Positions 60,607-64,000 of a DNA stretch of 64,000 nt are shown piece by piece. Below the pieces are notes generated by a model that was not told the DNA's origin, did not search any database, and was given only the letters and a program-made list of their open reading frames with translations. Each line of letters starts with the position of its first letter. Within the stretch, counting starts at the first letter, position 1. Location of the stretch: NCBI RefSeq assembly GCF_011634775.1, contig NZ_JAALXT010000002.1, positions 682,001-746,000 on the forward strand. The letters are read 5' to 3'. A program made the position numbers and the translations under genes. This stretch comes from Thalassoroseus pseudoceratinae. Its GTDB lineage: Bacteria; Planctomycetota; Planctomycetia; Planctomycetales; Planctomycetaceae.

Positions 60607-60623
60607 TTGAGATTCAGTCTCAA
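60607..60623. promoter_or_regulatory. Fur-family-like operator
   Basis: TTGAGA-TTCAG-TCTCAA, a 17-bp palindrome similar to the TGAGA...TCTCA Fur boxes described in several bacteria. It lies 53 bp upstream of the receptor start and probably mediates repression of the operon by a metal-loaded Fur, Zur or Mur protein. Confidence 0.6.
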
Positions 60624-60741
60624 TAGCAGGTTGATTGTTGATATATTGGCTTGGGATGTCAACGGTCGCTCTGTTGGATTGTGAACTTTTTCCGGTCTGA
60701 CCAATCGAAGACGCGGCGTTTGGAGCGATCTTTTGACCCTG

Positions 60742-60784
60742 CAAAAAGAAAGGGTGACCTCGGCGAGACTTACCAAGATCACCC
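60742..60784 (-). terminator. Terminator of the outer-membrane-type hypothetical gene
   Basis: On the minus strand GGGTGATCTTGG pairs with CCGAGGTCACCC (12 bp with two G-T pairs) and is followed by TTTCTTTTTG. Confidence 0.85.
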
Positions 60785-60820
60785 ATATGTGTGCTAGTGG
60801 GTACCGAGTCAACTAACGAT

Positions 60821-61696
60821 TCAGCGGCCAAGCATTCGACCAAAACCATTCGCCAAGGCTTGTGTGTTGGCTTCGAAATGCACCATCCAGGTGACAAACC
60901 AGTTGTTGTCCTGAATGTTGGTGACCGCCTGCGTTCGGTAGAGTGTGGAAGCGACACTGGTGGAAATTGCGTAGCCATCCGCGAATGCCACTCCGGCTTT
61001 GGCTTGGCCGCGATATCCCCAAAGGCTTTCCATTTCATCGTTGACGGGTGGTTTGGCACGGAATGCATTGGGAGCGGGTGTACCCGCTGGGAACCGCACG
61101 ATATCCGCATCCGCCCAACCCACGAGTCCTTCGAAACTGGCACCGACGAAACACTCCGGTCCGGTTTCGTTCACCGGATAGAACATAAACGTCGCCTCTG
61201 GCCCGATACCGAATGCGTAGGAATCGAGGGCATCGACTTGGAACGGTGAGTAATTCGGATTGGGCAAAGCGATGTTCGACCCCGTCGGATTACTGGGGTT
61301 TGCCTGGATTGCCCGACCGCTCAAGGGAGCGTCGTCGGACTGAGAAAACGTGGCGTACTCGAAACTGCCAGTCCAGCCGAGGAACAACCGACCGGAATCA
61401 AGCGGTTTCTTCAACGTTGGGTGATGCCACGCAATGCGGGTGGCGAATCCCGTGTCTGCGACCTTGTCGAACAGACCGGCGGTCGGCGTAATCGTCCCGA
61501 AGCTGATGTCAGCGACCAACGGGGGTTCCCAATTCGCATCGAAGTACGTTTCGGGGTGATCGAGTCCCGTGGGGTCCATTGAATACTGACCCGGCGGGGA
61601 ATAAATCAGAAAATGTCCCTGTGCCCGCGCTTCGGTTGAGAGCAGCGACAACAGCAAACCGACCCCAATCGACCAACCGAGAACAATTCGTTGCAT
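60821..61696 (-). CDS. Secreted outer-membrane-type hypothetical protein
   Basis: A 291-residue protein with a signal peptide (GWSIGVGLLLSLLSTEARA-QG). The mature part has alternating, aromatic-ended strands (FATRIAWHHP, GRLFLGWTGSFEYATF, YAFGIGPEATFMFYP, YRGQAKAGVAFADGYAISTS, NWFVTWMVHFE), which suits an outer-membrane beta barrel. I think it belongs to a planctomycete-specific family but cannot name it. Start ATG 61696 was preferred over TTG 61741. It has its own terminator and may be cotranscribed with the DUF1559 gene upstream (150 bp). Confidence 0.65.
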   Translation of the reverse strand: MQRIVLGWSIGVGLLLSLLSTEARAQGHFLIYSPPGQYSMDPTGLDHPETYFDANWEPPLVADISFGTITPTAGLFDKVADTGFATRIAWHHPTLKKPLDSGRLFLGWTGSFEYATFSQSDDAPLSGRAIQANPSNPTGSNIALPNPNYSPFQVDALDSYAFGIGPEATFMFYPVNETGPECFVGASFEGLVGWADADIVRFPAGTPAPNAFRAKPPVNDEMESLWGYRGQAKAGVAFADGYAISTSVASTLYRTQAVTNIQDNNWFVTWMVHFEANTQALANGFGRMLGR

Positions 61697-61845
61697 GGAA
61701 CGACCTCGCAATGCGCGCATGGCGGGCGCGATCCATCGCAACAGCCCGCCCGCGCTGAGAATGACAGTATCGAGTGTATCGTCATCACGGGTCGTATCGG
61801 TTGACCGAAATTCACTGCTTCTAACGAAGCCACCAATTTGGACGA

Positions 61846-62775
61846 TCAGAAGTCGCCCACAACCTCACCGCCCGATCGCGTCGCGAGAGCGTTGTAGACA
61901 TCGGCATCGATCGTTTCGCTGATGGCTCGCACCGATCCGTCACCTAACGCGAACTGGCAAATGCCCGCATGAGGAGCCGACAATCCTTTGTCGTCGGTGC
62001 CGGGTTGATTGGGGCGGAACTGTGTTTCGAACAGCACCATATGTCCGTGGTCGTCGGCCGGATCACCCACATCCCGTACCGCAGCCGACCATGCGGTTTC
62101 AAATACCGAATGCCCACCGCTGGTCGTGCCGGGCAACGGTCCGTTTGTGCGTTCGCCGAGGAATAGCGTCGAGGTGAGTCCGTCGGTGATGTCTCGCAGT
62201 CGCGTCGGGCTGTTGCGATAGAAGACGCCCTGACTTTGCAATGGGGTATCGTCCAAATTGACGGAAGCCGTCGATGGGCCCCAATTCGCCGCGTAACTGG
62301 CGGTGGCGTACTGTTCGATCGGGGTGCTGGAATCGTCTCGGACGACGAAGTTGCCTTCCGAATACGGATCGGACGGGCACAAGAATACCGACAGATGCGT
62401 CTCTCGCGGCACTTGCTGACTGGGATCGAACACGGGAATTGTGTAGTCGAACTGATCGTACAAATTCGTCTGTTCCAGTTGTGGCAGCAGCATCAATCCC
62501 CACGAGAAGCCCATTTGATTGGCACCGGAGCCGGAGGAATCGAATTTGTGCAGATACCCTGGTGGAAGGGTGCGGTATGTCGATTCGTAATTGTGCATCC
62601 CAAGTGCCAATTGCTTGAGGTTGTTCTTGCACGCCGATCGACGCGCGGCTTCGCGAGCCTGTTGAACCGCCGGCAAGAGCAATGCAATCAAGATGGCGAT
62701 AATGGCGATGACCACTAACAATTCGATCAATGTAAATCCGCGCGGATGGCGGACCTGGGAAGACTGAGAATTCAT
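61846..62775 (-). CDS. DUF1559 pseudopilin-like protein
   Basis: A 309-residue protein with a type IV prepilin N-terminus ([25 protein letters not shown]): the cleavage site after Gly, Glu at +5 and one hydrophobic helix. The planctomycete continuation [29 protein letters not shown] follows. The C-terminal H-x9-DG motif is present ([13 protein letters not shown]). Such proteins occur in dozens of copies per planctomycete genome, and their function is unknown; surface fibres or secretion pseudopili are proposed. The ATG at 62775 is the proper start. Confidence 0.95.
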   Translation of the reverse strand: MNSQSSQVRHPRGFTLIELLVVIAIIAILIALLLPAVQQAREAARRSACKNNLKQLALGMHNYESTYRTLPPGYLHKFDSSGSGANQMGFSWGLMLLPQLEQTNLYDQFDYTIPVFDPSQQVPRETHLSVFLCPSDPYSEGNFVVRDDSSTPIEQYATASYAANWGPSTASVNLDDTPLQSQGVFYRNSPTRLRDITDGLTSTLFLGERTNGPLPGTTSGGHSVFETAWSAAVRDVGDPADDHGHMVLFETQFRPNQPGTDDKGLSAPHAGICQFALGDGSVRAISETIDADVYNALATRSGGEVVGDF

Positions 62776-62941
62776 AGAAACTCCTCGTCGCGCACCCTGC
62801 GCACACTTCACGGTGTCGCTGGCGGCGATAAAAACGGAAATGGATCGTCCACCCCTATCGGGGGACGGAACGCGCACGTCGGACGGAAAATGTCCGTCGT
62901 GAATCAAGTTGAACAAGGCCGCAAGAATTGCGGTGGCAAGT

Positions 62942-63427
62942 TCAAATCCATTTCGGAGGAGGCAGCAACGGACGTTCGGGCAGTCGTCCGTGTGTGGGGG
63001 AATCGCATTCCACTTGCGGTGTGGAATTCACCGACCAACGGAAAGAATCACGACTTGCAAGCAGGCCCGCCAGTAGCACGAGCACTTGCAGCCATTGCAT
63101 CCATGCCGCTGGTGAGGTCAAGTGATTCGAGCGGATGTTGTCATCAACGACGCCGACATGAGCGGTGTCACGATTGGGCGGATCCGTCAGAGAGAACTCG
63201 AACCAAAGAAACCGGAAGTGAGTGTGCGACGGGCCAGCTGAGACAATCTCGTCCGTTTGATGCACCCGGTGATCGTGAACATGTGGATGCGGATGATTGT
63301 GAGCGTGGGATCGTTCGCCATCCTGGTGCGTATGCCGATTCCCCGGCATCACGAATGCGGCCGCCACCATACCGATCACGACAAGACCGGCTAGTCTCCA
63401 ATGGGTTCTTTGTCCGCGACTTCTCAA
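62942..63427 (-). CDS. His-rich membrane-anchored hypothetical protein
   Basis: A 161-residue protein. A signal anchor ([15 protein letters not shown]) is followed by a periplasmic segment rich in His ([16 protein letters not shown]), a [12 protein letters not shown] stretch, and a second hydrophobic helix ([13 protein letters not shown]). The His cluster could bind zinc, cobalt, nickel or copper. No known family was recognised. The metal importer operon is 2.4 kb away with two genes between, so a link is only suggestive. Confidence 0.65.
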   Translation of the reverse strand: MRSRGQRTHWRLAGLVVIGMVAAAFVMPGNRHTHQDGERSHAHNHPHPHVHDHRVHQTDEIVSAGPSHTHFRFLWFEFSLTDPPNRDTAHVGVVDDNIRSNHLTSPAAWMQWLQVLVLLAGLLASRDSFRWSVNSTPQVECDSPTHGRLPERPLLPPPKWI

Positions 63428-63602
63428 AATCAGTTCGCCCTTTGACCAACGAGACTGGGCACTCTACCGAGGACGAACAGTCCGGGGCAACACCTCGCGT
63501 TCAGATCGTGTTAAAAGTCTTTGGAATTCGTTGAAACCCGATTCAAAACATTTGGGTAACACTCATCAAACATCGACGCGGTCTCGCATATGGAATTCTC
63601 CC

Positions 63603-64000
63603 ATGCATCCACTTGGGCATCATTCGCTGTTCGGTCTGTTGGGATTCCTCGTGTGGCTACCGTCGTTTGTCGAAGCCGCTCCTCCGATGGCCGCCGATTT
63701 TCTCGAATCGCCGCCGCTGATTCGAGTGGAAATCACCGAGCCGTCCCGGTTGCTGACCCATCCTCTGGTTGATCGTTTCACAACGCAAATCGCCCAAAGT
63801 GCGGAGCTGCAACGTCAGTGGAATCGTCCCGAAGCCGACCCGCTGCGGCAAGTTCTAAGTTACGCCGAACGTGTCACGAACAGAGCGGATGCTGAAGGCT
63901 TGTCCGAGTTGTTGTCCGGGCGGTTCAGTTTGGCTGTTGCCGGTCCGAAACGTTTTGTTTGGATCTATGAACTGTCCGATTCGGCGTACCAAGAACGAAT
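63603..64000 (+). CDS. Secreted protein, 3' partial
   Basis: An open frame from ATG 63603 runs off the window end (132 codons seen, no stop). It has a signal peptide (LFGLLGFLVWLPSFVEA-AP), then a polar helical region (PPLIRVEITEPSRLLTHPLVDRF). The part LSGRFSLAVAGPKRFVWIYEL looks like the start of a beta domain. The family was not recognised; large secreted planctomycete proteins begin this way. Confidence 0.6.
   Translation, partial: MHPLGHHSLFGLLGFLVWLPSFVEAAPPMAADFLESPPLIRVEITEPSRLLTHPLVDRFTTQIAQSAELQRQWNRPEADPLRQVLSYAERVTNRADAEGLSELLSGRFSLAVAGPKRFVWIYELSDSAYQER

Overview
The window looks like a chromosomal segment from a planctomycete (order Planctomycetales). This rests on family content: a DUF1559 pseudopilin-like protein with the H-x9-DG C-terminal motif, two giant secreted proteins joining a PVC-type dehydrogenase propeller to c-type haem domains, a secreted sulfatase, a XylR-like AraC regulator and many short secreted hypotheticals. 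The genus cannot be named from sequence reading alone.

Layout. 1-7.7 kb: the 3' end of nrfA (ammonia-forming nitrite reductase), then an RND efflux set split over both strands (adaptor -, pump +, TolC-like lipoprotein -). 7.9-11.5 kb: an OxyR-type regulator with both redox cysteines, divergent from an exported catalase-peroxidase KatG that ends at a strong terminator. 11.6-24.3 kb: a GH2 glycosidase; a MoxR ATPase / Uma2 / unknown 627-residue protein cassette; a serine hydrolase; a CPBP protease; a Ser/Thr kinase; endonuclease III; and a DUF309 / Lon-N pair. 24.3-28.8 kb: an alpha/beta hydrolase, a secreted thioredoxin-fold protein, tRNA-His, tmRNA (ssrA, with readable tag ADHNSSAEKQYALAA) and, directly downstream of tmRNA, a graveyard of gene fragments (integrase N-terminus, TspO, helicase Walker A piece, ISAs1 transposase end).

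28.8-45.5 kb: a degenerate-SGNH / dehydrogenase / dihaem fusion and a propeller glycosidase-like protein; a Sir2 homologue without zinc cysteines; a hydroxypyruvate isomerase-like protein; a copper pair (Csp-type copper-storage protein plus CopA-type ATPase); serine acetyltransferase; a degenerate HD-GYP protein; a second CPBP protease; a DnaQ-like exonuclease; a Nudix hydrolase; and class II aldolase. 45.7-55.8 kb: a sugar-responsive regulator followed by a glycan-degradation row: a 1510-residue sulfatase-dehydrogenase-HEAT-cytochrome fusion, overlapping a Tat-exported DMFase-like protein, then a GH-A-like glycosidase. 55.9-64 kb: a small zinc-ribbon gene with a promoter-terminator leader; a TroABCD/ZnuABC-like metal ABC operon behind a Fur-like palindrome, whose last permease carries a C-terminal winged helix; an outer-membrane-type hypothetical; the DUF1559 protein; a His-rich protein; and a secreted protein running off the end.

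Themes: secreted polysaccharide and sulfated-glycan breakdown coupled to periplasmic redox proteins, metal and oxidative-stress handling, and one clear mobile-DNA scar at tmRNA. The candidates I would call most novel are the MoxR/Uma2/unknown cassette, the large redox fusions, the zinc-less Sir2, the permease-winged-helix fusion, and the possible attenuated leader before the zinc-ribbon gene. All functions are inferred from reading translated sequence; no database search was run.
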